Below are positions 1 through 8,383 of a stretch of DNA of 64,000 bases, piece after piece. The notes under the pieces are model-generated. The model did no database searches. It was not told the origin of the DNA and saw only the letters and a program-made list of their open reading frames with translations. The translations under genes were made by a program, and so were the position numbers. Positions within the stretch are counted from its first letter, which is position 1, and every line of letters begins with the position of its first letter. This DNA comes from Cyanobium sp. ATX 6A2 (lineage in GTDB: Bacteria > Cyanobacteriota > Cyanobacteriia > PCC-6307 > Cyanobiaceae), in the NCBI RefSeq assembly GCF_024346355.1, contig NZ_JAGQCU010000017.1:1-64000 (forward strand), given 5' to 3'.

Positions 1-93
1 CCACGCCGATCCATCTCGAACTCGGCCGTGAAACGCTGCAGCGCCGACGGTATTTGGGGGGTAGCCCCCTGAGAGACTAGGTCGATGCCAGGA
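1..93 (+). rRNA. rrf: 5S ribosomal RNA, 3' part (5' end outside window)
   Basis: The first ~93 bases read like the 3' two thirds of a cyanobacterial 5S rRNA. Landmarks are the loop sequence CGAACTCGGCCGTGAAAC, the G-rich stem GGGGGGTAGCCCCCT and the terminal GATGCCAGGA. The 5' end is cut by the window edge, so 23S and 16S genes should lie to the left. The exact 3' end is placed by similarity of layout and may be off by one or two bases. No hairpin plus T-run is evident downstream. Confidence 0.85.
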
Positions 94-222
94 ACCACAC
101 CCTTCCAATCCCTACACAGGTTTTAAGCCATCCGTTTCACAGCGGTGTCTGGCAGCCAGGTGCGTCTGTCTGTGAGTATGAGAGCGGCTCATCAGCGCGC
201 GTTTCCCTACTTGTGAGGATCT
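94..222. other. Spacer between 5S rRNA and pyrF
   Basis: About 130 bp between the rRNA end and pyrF. I see no ORF, tRNA or clear intrinsic terminator. A purine-rich GAGGA just before the GTG of pyrF is a plausible ribosome binding site. Confidence 0.5.
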
Positions 223-948
223 GTGTCTGGTCTTCAGCCTGCTGATCGCATCATCGTGGCGCTCGATGGCATGGATCCGGATTCCGCCCTGCGCTTCAGT
301 GAATCGATCCCCGAGCTCCAGTGGGTGAAGGTGGGCCTGGAATTGTTCGTTGCTGGTGGTCCGCAAATCGTTGCGGCGCTGCGGGATCGGGGAAAGCGGA
401 TCTTCCTCGATCTCAAATTCCACGACATTCCAGCCACCATGGCGGCAGCTTGCCGACAGGCTGCCGCCCTTGGCGCCGAGCTCATCACCGTGCATGCCTC
501 TGCCGGCTGTTTCGCCCTTACCCAGGCCCAGCTTGCTGTGACGGAGGAGGCCCAGCGGGAGGGGCACCAGCCACCGTGCTTGCTTGCTGTGACCGTGCTC
601 ACGAGCTGGGATGAGCAGGCGTTCCAAGCGCAACTCAAGGTTGCTGGTTCTCTTGAGCAGCACGTCTCCCAGCTGGCCGACCTGGCCGTCCAGGCTGGGA
701 TCGGAGGATGTGTCTGCTCCCCCCACGAGCTGGCCGTCTTGCGAGCGCGCTATCCCGAACCGTTTGTTCTGGTGGCACCCGGGATACGGCCCCAGGGGAG
801 CCCCATTGGAGATCAGGCCCGGGTGATGGCGCCGGCTGAGGCGCTGGCGGCTGGAGCCAGTCGGTTGGTGATCGGTCGGCCGATCACGGGTTCGGTCAAC
901 CCACCCGAGGCCTTTGCCGACTGTTGCCGGAGTTTGAAGCACGGCTGA
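223..948 (+). CDS. pyrF: Orotidine 5'-phosphate decarboxylase
   Basis: Decarboxylates OMP to UMP, the last step of de novo pyrimidine synthesis, in the cytosol. The 241-residue protein has the family landmarks: VALDG near residue 12, the catalytic DLKFHD (Asp63, Lys65, Asp68), APGIRPQG and the phosphate-binding VIGRPIT near the C-terminus. Length is normal for group I enzymes. A GTG start is chosen because a GAGGA ribosome-binding sequence precedes it at proper spacing and no ATG fits the family N-terminus. The 3' end overlaps the convergent glycosyltransferase gene by 53 bp. Confidence 0.95.
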   Translation: MSGLQPADRIIVALDGMDPDSALRFSESIPELQWVKVGLELFVAGGPQIVAALRDRGKRIFLDLKFHDIPATMAAACRQAAALGAELITVHASAGCFALTQAQLAVTEEAQREGHQPPCLLAVTVLTSWDEQAFQAQLKVAGSLEQHVSQLADLAVQAGIGGCVCSPHELAVLRARYPEPFVLVAPGIRPQGSPIGDQARVMAPAEALAAGASRLVIGRPITGSVNPPEAFADCCRSLKHG

Positions 949-2206
949 GGGGGAGCTGGTCGGCGGCCAGCACCTCGGCGTAGAGCTGTTCCACCGCATC
1001 GATGTTGTTGGCGAGGGTGTAGCGCTCCAGCACCCGTCTGCGGGCCCGCAGGCCCAGTTCCGCTGTGAGCACCGGTTGATCCCGCAACACCGGCAGGAGC
1101 GTTCGCAGCTGGGTCGTGACCCCCTGTGTGCGCATCACGATGCCCGCCCCACCCTCCAGCACTTCACCGTCGGCTCCAGCATCGGTGGCCACGCAGGCGG
1201 TGCCGCTTGCCATGGCCTCCAGCAGTGCCAGGCTCAGCCCCTCCACCAGGGAGGGCAACAGAAACACCTCAGCGATCTGTTGCAGGGCCACGCGCACTTC
1301 CAGGCGGGATTCGTAGCCCCACCAGACCACATCCGCCTCCTCACGACCGGCCTGCAGGGCACCCAGCAGCGGGCCATCACCCACGATCACGAGCACGCAA
1401 CCGGCCGGACGCACCAGCCGCCAGGCCTTGAGCAGTGCCTCAACGTTCTTCTCCGTGGACAACCTGCCCATGTAGAGAAACACCCTTTGGCCCCTGAAGC
1501 GCTCCCGCAGCTCGGGAAAAGCCGCGCTCGGTTGCGTCTCGGCCGGACACCAGAGCTGGGGATCAACCCCATTGGGGATCACCGCCAGCCGCTCGGCTGA
1601 CACCCCCAGCCGCTCCAGCACTTCAGCCTGGAGCTCGGAAAAGATGATCACGCGATCAAAGCGGGCCAGGGAGCGGGCGTAGAGCTGGTAGGTGAGTTGC
1701 TGGGTGCCGGAGGCGAGATTGCGCAGGCTGGCATCAAACGCCGGGTGAAAGGTGGCCACCAGCGGCAGTCCAAGTTGTTGGCAGAGTTCCGGCAGGCGGA
1801 AGTCGAGCGGCGAAAGGGTGAGGCTGGCGTGCACCAGATCTGGCTGCAGCCGCTCCAGCGATTCCCGCAGTTCCCGCTGGGCACCCGGTGAGGGGATCGT
1901 GTACACCTGCGACTTCACCAGGTAGGGCAGTGCCACATCGGCTGCAGGGTTTGCCCGCGATGGATCTGTCGCGGCGCGTTCATCAGCCAGCTGAGCGTGG
2001 CTGTCGCCCGAGAACGAGCCTGATGGCGTGACGGGCTGTCGCCCCTGGGGTTCGGCGAGGCCGAACTGACCGGTGGCCGGGGTGTCGAAGTGGATGAAGC
2101 TGACCCCGTACCCGCGGCTCTTCAAGGCGTGAGTCGTGTTGAGGCCATAGGTGACGTTCCCGCAGAACGGCGATTTCTTGCCCAGCCAGGCAACATGAAT
2201 CACCAA
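896..2206 (-). CDS. Glycosyltransferase, GT4 family
   Basis: A 436-residue GT-B fold enzyme. The donor-binding half shows the GT4 pattern: YMGRLSTEKN near residue 245, VIVGDGPLL, and EGLSLALLEAMASGTACVAT, whose Glu residues contact the sugar nucleotide. The N-terminal acceptor domain begins VIHVAWLGKKSPFCGNV. A hydrophilic Ser/Ala-rich stretch at about residues 65-95 looks like an inserted loop. It is last in the lrtA-deoC-recO-MFS run on the minus strand. Acceptor and product cannot be told from sequence; a cell-envelope glycan or glycolipid is likely. A TTG start is used; a GTG follows immediately. Confidence 0.8.
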   Translation of the reverse strand: MVIHVAWLGKKSPFCGNVTYGLNTTHALKSRGYGVSFIHFDTPATGQFGLAEPQGRQPVTPSGSFSGDSHAQLADERAATDPSRANPAADVALPYLVKSQVYTIPSPGAQRELRESLERLQPDLVHASLTLSPLDFRLPELCQQLGLPLVATFHPAFDASLRNLASGTQQLTYQLYARSLARFDRVIIFSELQAEVLERLGVSAERLAVIPNGVDPQLWCPAETQPSAAFPELRERFRGQRVFLYMGRLSTEKNVEALLKAWRLVRPAGCVLVIVGDGPLLGALQAGREEADVVWWGYESRLEVRVALQQIAEVFLLPSLVEGLSLALLEAMASGTACVATDAGADGEVLEGGAGIVMRTQGVTTQLRTLLPVLRDQPVLTAELGLRARRRVLERYTLANNIDAVEQLYAEVLAADQLPLSRASNSGNSRQRPRVG

Positions 2207-2231
2207 CCTGTCCGCTTGAACTGGGTTGACG

Positions 2232-3578
2232 CTACCAGCGGCGCCAGGGTCGCTCCGCCAGCGCTGCCACCAGCGCCAGAGCGGCGAGGGTCTGCAGCAC
2301 AGGCAGCAGGCCCCAACGGCTCACCGTGGCCCCGGCCAGCACCAGGGGCAGGCTCAGGGCGATGTTGATGAGGTTGTTCTGCAGACCGAACACCTTGCCC
2401 CGCTGCGACCTGGGCGTGCCTTCCTGAATCGTGGTCTGGGTGGGGATCGCCAGCAGGGCTGCCCCCACTCCCAGCACCCCGCACAGCAGCAGCGTGAACG
2501 GCAGGCTGCCGAGCAGCCGCCCGAGCAGCAGCAGACTCCAGCCGATCAGGGCCAGCCCCGCTGCCGCCAGCCGGTGCCTGCCGATCGCCTGGCCCAGCTG
2601 GGCCACGGCCAGTGCTCCGGCGGCCAGCCCCAGGGCACTCATGGCCAGGGGCACTCCGAAGCGGGTGGGGCCGAGCCCCGGCACGGCCGCGGCCAGGCTG
2701 ATCGCCAGCACGGTGAGGGCTGCCAGCAGGCTGTAGAGCAGCACCAGCTGGAGCATGGCCCAGGCCACCCGCGGCCGCTGGCGCAGCACCGCCACGCCCT
2801 CCCCCAGTTCCCGGCGCAGCGATCGTTGCCGCCGCCGCGGTTCGTCGTGGCGGCGGATCCTGCTGATCGCCAGCGCCGCTGCCACGTAGCAGAACGGCAA
2901 CAGCAGAAACTCACCCCCATTCACCCCCAGCCGGGCCAGGCCATCACGCAGCAGCCGCAGGATCGGTTCGCCCAGGGCGAAGCCCACGATCGTGGTGGCC
3001 ATGCTCGTGGTCTGATAGATCGAGTTGGCCGCCAGCAGCTGGGGCTGGGGCACGAGGCTGGTGATCGCGGCCTGCTCAGCCGGTGTGAAGAACTGGGTGA
3101 GTGACGACTCCAGAAGTGTGAGCACCAGCAGCGCCCAATACCCCCAGGGCAGTCCCAGCCACTGGGGCCCCTCCAGCAGGCTCAAGGGAACCAGCAGCAC
3201 CAGCACGGCCCGCAGGCCATTGGAGGCCACCATCACCCTGCGCTTGGGCCAGCGATCGGCCCAGACTCCCGCCAGCGCCCCCAGAAACACCGCCGGCAGC
3301 GTGTTGGCCACGTAGATCCCTGTGGCCAGGAGGGTGATCAGCTGGGCCCTGGTTTCCGGCACCTCGATCCGCATGGCCGCAGCTGCCCCCGCCAGGGCGG
3401 GGCTGCTGGCGGTGCCGCTCACCCAGTGCTGGGCGATCAGGAACACCATCAGCACGATGTAGAACTTGTCGGCCAGCTGGGAGAAGATCTGCCCCAGCCA
3501 GAGCCAGCGGAAGTCGTGGCGGGCGAGCACCGCCGCCACGCCGGTGTCCTGGCGATCGTTGGCCGGGGGAACTGTCAC
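2232..3578 (-). CDS. MFS transporter
   Basis: A 448-residue polytopic membrane protein. The N-terminus FRWLWLGQIFSQLADKFY and the loop GVWADRWPKRRVMV between helices 2 and 3 match the major facilitator signature, and about 12 hydrophobic segments are visible. The central loop carries many Arg residues (RRHDEPRRRQRSLRR). It resembles drug or siderophore exporters of the enterobactin/macrolide type, but the substrate is unknown. Its GTG start overlaps the recO stop in a GTGA junction, so it is probably translated with recO. Confidence 0.8.
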   Translation of the reverse strand: MTVPPANDRQDTGVAAVLARHDFRWLWLGQIFSQLADKFYIVLMVFLIAQHWVSGTASSPALAGAAAAMRIEVPETRAQLITLLATGIYVANTLPAVFLGALAGVWADRWPKRRVMVASNGLRAVLVLLVPLSLLEGPQWLGLPWGYWALLVLTLLESSLTQFFTPAEQAAITSLVPQPQLLAANSIYQTTSMATTIVGFALGEPILRLLRDGLARLGVNGGEFLLLPFCYVAAALAISRIRRHDEPRRRQRSLRRELGEGVAVLRQRPRVAWAMLQLVLLYSLLAALTVLAISLAAAVPGLGPTRFGVPLAMSALGLAAGALAVAQLGQAIGRHRLAAAGLALIGWSLLLLGRLLGSLPFTLLLCGVLGVGAALLAIPTQTTIQEGTPRSQRGKVFGLQNNLINIALSLPLVLAGATVSRWGLLPVLQTLAALALVAALAERPWRRW

Positions 3579-4393
3579 GGCGGGGCGTCCCCATCCATCG
3601 CGCCACTCTCAAGCAGGCCGTTGAGGCTGTTGGCCAGCAGGCGGAAGGCGCGGGGCCGCCGCCCGAGATGTTCATCGCACCAGCAGGCCACCAGCTCCAG
3701 CAGTCGCAGCCACACCACCGGTGGACCCATCAGGACGCCATCCCGGCGCCGTGGCGGCGCCGGCCGCACCAGCCGCTGCAGCAGCGCCAGCTCCGAGGCG
3801 TTGAGCACCAGGCGGGCCTGGCTGTGGCTACCGATCATCAGCCCGTCGGCCGGCACGAAGCTGCTGCGCCAGTTCCGGTCGCCGATCGGCGGTTGCAGGG
3901 GTTCCCCGCTGCGCGCACAGCGGCCCAGGGGCAGGGCGTAGCCGCCCAGCGCCAGCAGGTGCACCGACCCCTGCACGGCCACCGCCAGGGCCTCTACCCC
4001 CGCTTGTGGCTCGCGCACAAACGCTTCCAGCCGCCCCAGCTGCAACAACAGGTCGGCCAGCATGCCGGGGGCCGGTACCTCGTCCGGCACCAGTGCCAGG
4101 CACAGTTCGGCCAGAGCCTGCGCCGCAGCCAGGGTTTCCAGCTGCTGGCCCAGGCCGCCATAGCTGCGCAGCAGGCGCAGTTGCCGCACCCGCCGCAGGC
4201 CCCGGTTGCCGCCCACCTGCAGGCGCAGATGGGCCAGGGGCACCGCTGCCGCCAGGCTGCTCTTCGGCCGGCGGGCGCCTGGCACCGCCAGGCGGATGAG
4301 GCCATGGCTGTCGCTGAGCAGCGTCAGCAGCCGATCGTTCTCTCCCAGGGGCCTGCAGCTCAGGGCCAGGCCCTCCACCGGGAACTCGGCCAC
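3575..4393 (-). CDS. recO: DNA repair protein RecO
   Basis: Mediator of the RecFOR pathway that helps load RecA on SSB-coated gaps. The 272-residue protein begins with an OB-fold (EGLALSCRPLGENDRLLTLL, then GLIRLAVPGARRPKS) followed by a helical domain containing QALAELCLALV. Length is usual for the family. The gene lies 6 bp after deoC on the same strand and its stop overlaps the MFS start. Operon partners appear metabolic, so co-transcription gives no clue about regulation. Confidence 0.9.
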   Translation of the reverse strand: MAEFPVEGLALSCRPLGENDRLLTLLSDSHGLIRLAVPGARRPKSSLAAAVPLAHLRLQVGGNRGLRRVRQLRLLRSYGGLGQQLETLAAAQALAELCLALVPDEVPAPGMLADLLLQLGRLEAFVREPQAGVEALAVAVQGSVHLLALGGYALPLGRCARSGEPLQPPIGDRNWRSSFVPADGLMIGSHSQARLVLNASELALLQRLVRPAPPRRRDGVLMGPPVVWLRLLELVACWCDEHLGRRPRAFRLLANSLNGLLESGAMDGDAPP

Positions 4394-4399
4394 GGCAGC

Positions 4400-5074
4400 T
4401 CAGGCCCGCAGGGCCTGCATCAGTGCCACGCCACGGCTGGTGCCCAGCCGGCTGGCGCCGGCTTCCACCAGGGCGAAGGCCTGCTCCAGATCGGCGATGC
4501 CCCCCGAGGCCTTCACGGCGGCCCGGCCCCGGGCCAGCTGCCGCAACCGCTCCACCAGTGCTGGCGTGACCGCCTGGCCGAAGCCGCTGCCGCTTTTGAG
4601 GAAGCGGGCGCCGGCGTCGATGCTGATCTCCACCAGCAGCTCCAGCCTGGCCGGCGGCAGCCGTTCGGCTTCCAGGATCACCTTCACCGGCAGCCCGAGA
4701 TCGCAGATCGCCTCCAGTTCACTGAGCACGGCGCCGGTGTCGCCATCGGCCAGGGCGCCGAAATCGGGCACCACATCGAGTTCGTCAGCTCCGGCGGCGG
4801 CCGCCGCTTCGGCCTCGGCAAGCTTCACCTCCGGCGGAATGGCGCCGAAGGGAAAGCCCACCACACTCACCAGCCGTGGCGACGGGCCGCGACCCTCACT
4901 TGGCCGCGGCAGTCGCTCCCGGGCCGGGGTCACCCAGCGTGAGGCCAGGCAGACCGCAGCGAATCCGAAGTGGCGGGCTTCATCGCAACAGCGGTGGATG
5001 GCGTCGAGACCGTGGTGGGGATCCAGCAGGGCATGGTCGATCAGGGGGGCGATGTCGGGCCGTTCCTGGCTCAC
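4400..5074 (-). CDS. deoC: Deoxyribose-phosphate aldolase
   Basis: Cleaves 2-deoxyribose 5-phosphate to glyceraldehyde 3-phosphate and acetaldehyde. The 224-residue TIM-barrel protein contains IDHALLDP near the N-terminus, VVGFPFGAIPPEVK, the DELDVVPDFGAL strand, VKVILEAERL and the Schiff-base Lys motif FLKSGSGFG (usually FIKTSTGF). VKASGGI marks the phosphate site. The gene lies 10 bp downstream of lrtA and 6 bp upstream of recO. Confidence 0.9.
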   Translation of the reverse strand: MSQERPDIAPLIDHALLDPHHGLDAIHRCCDEARHFGFAAVCLASRWVTPARERLPRPSEGRGPSPRLVSVVGFPFGAIPPEVKLAEAEAAAAAGADELDVVPDFGALADGDTGAVLSELEAICDLGLPVKVILEAERLPPARLELLVEISIDAGARFLKSGSGFGQAVTPALVERLRQLARGRAAVKASGGIADLEQAFALVEAGASRLGTSRGVALMQALRA

Positions 5075-5084
5075 GGGGACCGGC

Positions 5085-5672
5085 TCAGGCGTCCTTGGCC
5101 TGGATCACCCCGAAACCACCGTGGTTGCGGTGATACACCACCTGCAGCTGGCCGGAATCGGCATCGCGGAACAGGAAGAAGTCGTGGTCGATCAGCTCCA
5201 GCTGGTGCACGGCGTCATCAAGCGTCATCGGCTGCATGTCGAAGTACTTGCGGCGCACGCCGCGGCTGGGAAGCTCGGGCTCCTTGCCGTCGGTGAGGCT
5301 GGTGCCAGGCGGCGGCAGTGTGGCGGCTCCCGCCTCCTCATCGCGGGCCGAACGGTGCACCGGACCCTGGCTGCGTTCCTGCAGGCGCTTTTTGTAGCGG
5401 TCGAGCTGGCGCGTGAGCTTGCTCGCCACCAGATCGATGCTGGCGTAGAGGTTGTCGCTGCGCTCCTGGGCACGGATCACGGTGCCGTTGGCGAACATCG
5501 TGACTTCGGCGATCTGCTGCGGCACCCGCGGGTTGCGGGCCACCGACAGGTGCACGTCGGCCTCCTTCACCATGTCCTCGCAGTGGCTGACGGCACGGGA
5601 CAGCTTGGTTTCGGTGTAGTCCCGGATCGCCTGGGTCACTTCAAGATTGCGGCCATGGATCAACAGTTTCAT
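5085..5672 (-). CDS. lrtA: Ribosome hibernation promoting factor, long form (light-repressed protein A)
   Basis: A 195-residue HPF/RaiA protein that dimerises 70S ribosomes under stress or darkness. The N-terminal domain (MKLLIHGRNLEVTQAIRDY) carries the ribosome-binding fold. A charged linker follows, then the C-terminal dimerisation domain with RRKYFDMQPMTLDDAV and FFLFRDADSGQLQVVYHR, which marks the long type. The reading frame stays open far upstream across lipB, but the start is placed at 5672 because homologues begin with MKLLIHGRN. First gene of the minus-strand run lrtA-deoC-recO-MFS-GT4 and divergent from lipB (57 bp apart). Confidence 0.93.
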   Translation of the reverse strand: MKLLIHGRNLEVTQAIRDYTETKLSRAVSHCEDMVKEADVHLSVARNPRVPQQIAEVTMFANGTVIRAQERSDNLYASIDLVASKLTRQLDRYKKRLQERSQGPVHRSARDEEAGAATLPPPGTSLTDGKEPELPSRGVRRKYFDMQPMTLDDAVHQLELIDHDFFLFRDADSGQLQVVYHRNHGGFGVIQAKDA

Positions 5673-5729
5673 CAGATGGCAGCCGCCTCCGGTTTTCTCA
5701 TGTGCCAACGGTAGGAAGGCGCCCTCCCC

Positions 5730-6410
5730 ATGGCCCCCTCGTCCGACGCAATCCTTTTTGAAGCCTCCAGGCCGGTGCCCTTTGCACGGGCCTGGCATGC
5801 CCAGCGCCAGCTGCAGCGGCGTCTGCTGCAGAACCCGGCCGGCGCCGATGCCCTGCTGCTGCTGGAGCACGAGCCCTGCTACACCCTCGGGCGCGGGGCC
5901 AGCACGGTGCACCTGGGCTTCGATCCGGCGGCCCCGCCCCTGCCGCTGCACCGGATCGACCGCGGCGGCGAGGTGACCCACCACCTGCCCGGCCAGCTGG
6001 TGCTCTATCCGGTGCTCAACCTGCAGCGTCACGGGGGCGACCTGCACCTCTACCTGCGCCAGCTTGAGCAGGTGGTGATTGACCTGCTGGCCGGCCTCGA
6101 TCTGGACGCCACCCGCCTCGAGGGCCTCACGGGCGTGTGGCTGGAGGGGCGCAAGCTGGCGGCGATCGGTGTGGGCGCCCGCCGCTGGATCAGCCAGCAT
6201 GGCCTGGCCCTGAATGTGGACTGCGGCCTGGAGGGATTTGGGGCGATCGTGCCCTGCGGCATCGCCGGGAGGCCAGTGGGCCGCCTGGCGGACTGGCGGC
6301 CCGAGCTCACCGCTGCCGACCTGCGCCGGCCCCTGGCGGACTGCTTCGCCGCGCGCTTCCAACTGCGCTTGCGGCCCCCCGCCGCCTGCGAAGCGCTGGA
6401 GGGGTGGTAA
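5730..6410 (+). CDS. lipB: Octanoyl-[ACP]:protein N-octanoyltransferase
   Basis: Transfers octanoate from ACP to lipoyl domains, the first step of endogenous lipoylation. The 226-residue protein shows [12 protein letters not shown], the [17 protein letters not shown] motif, [16 protein letters not shown] with the catalytic Lys, and VPCGI with the catalytic Cys. A client is encoded nearby: the lipoyl domain of the pyruvate dehydrogenase E2 subunit at 10.2 kb. The gene is divergent from lrtA and 29 bp upstream of the acyl-activating enzyme gene. Confidence 0.95.
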   Translation: MAPSSDAILFEASRPVPFARAWHAQRQLQRRLLQNPAGADALLLLEHEPCYTLGRGASTVHLGFDPAAPPLPLHRIDRGGEVTHHLPGQLVLYPVLNLQRHGGDLHLYLRQLEQVVIDLLAGLDLDATRLEGLTGVWLEGRKLAAIGVGARRWISQHGLALNVDCGLEGFGAIVPCGIAGRPVGRLADWRPELTAADLRRPLADCFAARFQLRLRPPAACEALEGW

Positions 6411-6439
6411 GGGTTGAAGGGAGATCCGCATGTGCTGCC

Positions 6440-8383
6440 ATGGCCGTTGCTGAGGTCAAGTGGACGGCCAGCCGACGCGACAGCCAGGCTCTGGCCGAAC
6501 GCCACGACTGGAGCGCCCTCACCGGCCTGGAGCAGCTCTGGCCGGAGCTGGTGGGGCTGTACGGCGATGCTCCGGCGGTGGAGGCCCCCCATGCCCGTGA
6601 GCCGGAGGCCTGCAGCTACCGGCAGCTGCAGCTGCGGATCGAGCAGGTGGCTGCGGCCTTCACGGGCCTGGGTGTGAAGGCCGGGGATGTGGTGGCGCTG
6701 TTCGCCGAGAACGGCCCCCGCTGGCTGATCAGCGACCAGGGCCTGATGCGCTCTGGCGCTGCCGACGCCGTGCGCGGCAGCGCGGCGCCGCTGGATGAGC
6801 TGCGGTACATCCTCGAAGACTCCGGCGCCATCGGTCTGGTGGTGGAGTCGGCGGCGCTGCTCGAGCGGCTGGCCCTCTCGGCCGAGCGGCTGGCTGCCCT
6901 GCGCTTCGTGGTGCTGCTGGAGGGGGAGGCGGCGGCAGAGCCCGGGGATCTGCCCTGTCTCTCCTGGGGCCGGTTGCTGGAAGCGGGGGCGATGGCCCTG
7001 GATCAGGGCAGGGCCGCCCCTGCGCCGCCGTCGGATCCGGCGCGCCTGGCCACGATCCTCTACACCTCCGGCACCACAGGCCGCCCCAAGGGCGTGCCCC
7101 TCAGCCACGCCAATCTGCTGCACCAGTTGCGCCACTTCGGCGTGGCCGTGGCACCCCACCCCGGCGACCGGGTGGTGAGCGTGCTGCCGATCTGGCACTC
7201 CTATGAGCGCAGCGCCGAATATTTCCTGTTCTCGGCCGGCTGCTACCAGACCTACACCACCCTCAAGGCACTGCGGGGTGATCTGCAGCGGGTGCGCCCC
7301 CACTACCTGATCAGTGTGCCGCGGCTCTGGGAGGCGCTGCTGGCGGGGTTCGAGGAGGCCCTGGGCGCCATGCCGCCGATGCGCCAGGGCCTGATCAGCC
7401 GGGCTCTGGCCAACAGCCGGGCCTACGGCCTGGCCCGCCGCCAGGCCCTCGACCTCACCCTGGCCCCCGAATCCGTCGCCGCCCGCCTCACGGCCGTCCT
7501 GCAGGCGGCACTGCGCTGGCCCCTGCACCGGCTGGCGGCCGTCTTGCTCTGGCCCCGGGTGCGCAGCCAGCTGGTGGGCGGGCGCCTGCGTACCGCGATC
7601 AGCGGCGGTGGCGCCCTGGCCCTGCATGTGGACAGCTTCTTCGAGGCCATCGGCATTGAGCTGCTGGTGGGCTATGGCCTCACCGAGACCAGTCCGGTGC
7701 TCACCTGCCGCAGGCCCTGGGCCAACCGCCGCGGCAGTGCCGGCCAGCCCCTGCCGGCCACCTCGATCCGCATTGTGGATCTCGACCATCGCCGGCCCCT
7801 GGCCATCGGCGAGCGGGGGCTGGTGCTGGCCCGGGGCCCCCAGGTGATGGCGGGCTACTGGGGCAAGCCTGAGGCCAGCGCCCGGGCGCTCGATGGCGAG
7901 GGCTGGTTCGACACCGGTGATCTGGGCAGGCTGCTGCCCGATGGCTGCCTGGTGCTCACCGGCCGGGCGAAGGACACGATCGTGCTCAGCAGCGGTGAGA
8001 ACATCGAGCCCGGCCCCCTGGAGGAAACGCTGGCGGCCAGCGAGCTGGTGGAGCAGGTGATGCTCGTGGGCCACGACCGCAAGCAGCTCGGCGCCCTGCT
8101 GGTGCCCCGCCGTGAACCGCTGGAGGCGTTTGCCAGCCAGGCCGGCCTGCCCCTCTCCGAGGGCGGGAGAGAGGCCGAGCCGGCACTGCTGCGCGCCCTC
8201 ACCCGCGAGTGCAACCGCCTGCTGGCGGCCCGGCCCGGCGCCCGTCCCGAGGAGCGCCTGGGCGCGGTGGCGCTGGTGCAGCCATTCAGCCTCGAGAACG
8301 GCCTGCTCACCCAGACGCTGAAGCAGCGCCGGGACCGCATCGCCGAGCGCGACGCGGCGGCGATCGAGGCCCTCTACCGCTGA
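6440..8383 (+). CDS. aas: Long-chain acyl-ACP/acyl-CoA synthetase (AMP-binding)
   Basis: A 647-residue adenylate-forming enzyme. It has the P-loop-like LYTSGTTGRPKGVPLSHAN, the YGLTETSPVL motif, the WFDTGDLGRLLPDGCL hinge and GRAKDTIVLSSGENIEP. The RGSAAPLDELRYI segment near residue 115 is the form seen in cyanobacterial Aas (Slr1609-like), which recycles free fatty acids as acyl-ACP. The choice between ACP and CoA as acceptor is inferred from the organism. Start is the ATG at 6440; in-frame sequence upstream belongs to the lipB region. The 3' end overlaps the convergent stpA by 10 bp. Confidence 0.85.
   Translation: MAVAEVKWTASRRDSQALAERHDWSALTGLEQLWPELVGLYGDAPAVEAPHAREPEACSYRQLQLRIEQVAAAFTGLGVKAGDVVALFAENGPRWLISDQGLMRSGAADAVRGSAAPLDELRYILEDSGAIGLVVESAALLERLALSAERLAALRFVVLLEGEAAAEPGDLPCLSWGRLLEAGAMALDQGRAAPAPPSDPARLATILYTSGTTGRPKGVPLSHANLLHQLRHFGVAVAPHPGDRVVSVLPIWHSYERSAEYFLFSAGCYQTYTTLKALRGDLQRVRPHYLISVPRLWEALLAGFEEALGAMPPMRQGLISRALANSRAYGLARRQALDLTLAPESVAARLTAVLQAALRWPLHRLAAVLLWPRVRSQLVGGRLRTAISGGGALALHVDSFFEAIGIELLVGYGLTETSPVLTCRRPWANRRGSAGQPLPATSIRIVDLDHRRPLAIGERGLVLARGPQVMAGYWGKPEASARALDGEGWFDTGDLGRLLPDGCLVLTGRAKDTIVLSSGENIEPGPLEETLAASELVEQVMLVGHDRKQLGALLVPRREPLEAFASQAGLPLSEGGREAEPALLRALTRECNRLLAARPGARPEERLGAVALVQPFSLENGLLTQTLKQRRDRIAERDAAAIEALYR

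Noticed and set aside
5673-6431. Upstream extension of the lrtA frame across lipB
   Set aside because: The frame is open by chance in GC-rich DNA; homologues start at MKLLIHGRN and the extension is low complexity and antisense to a well-supported lipB.
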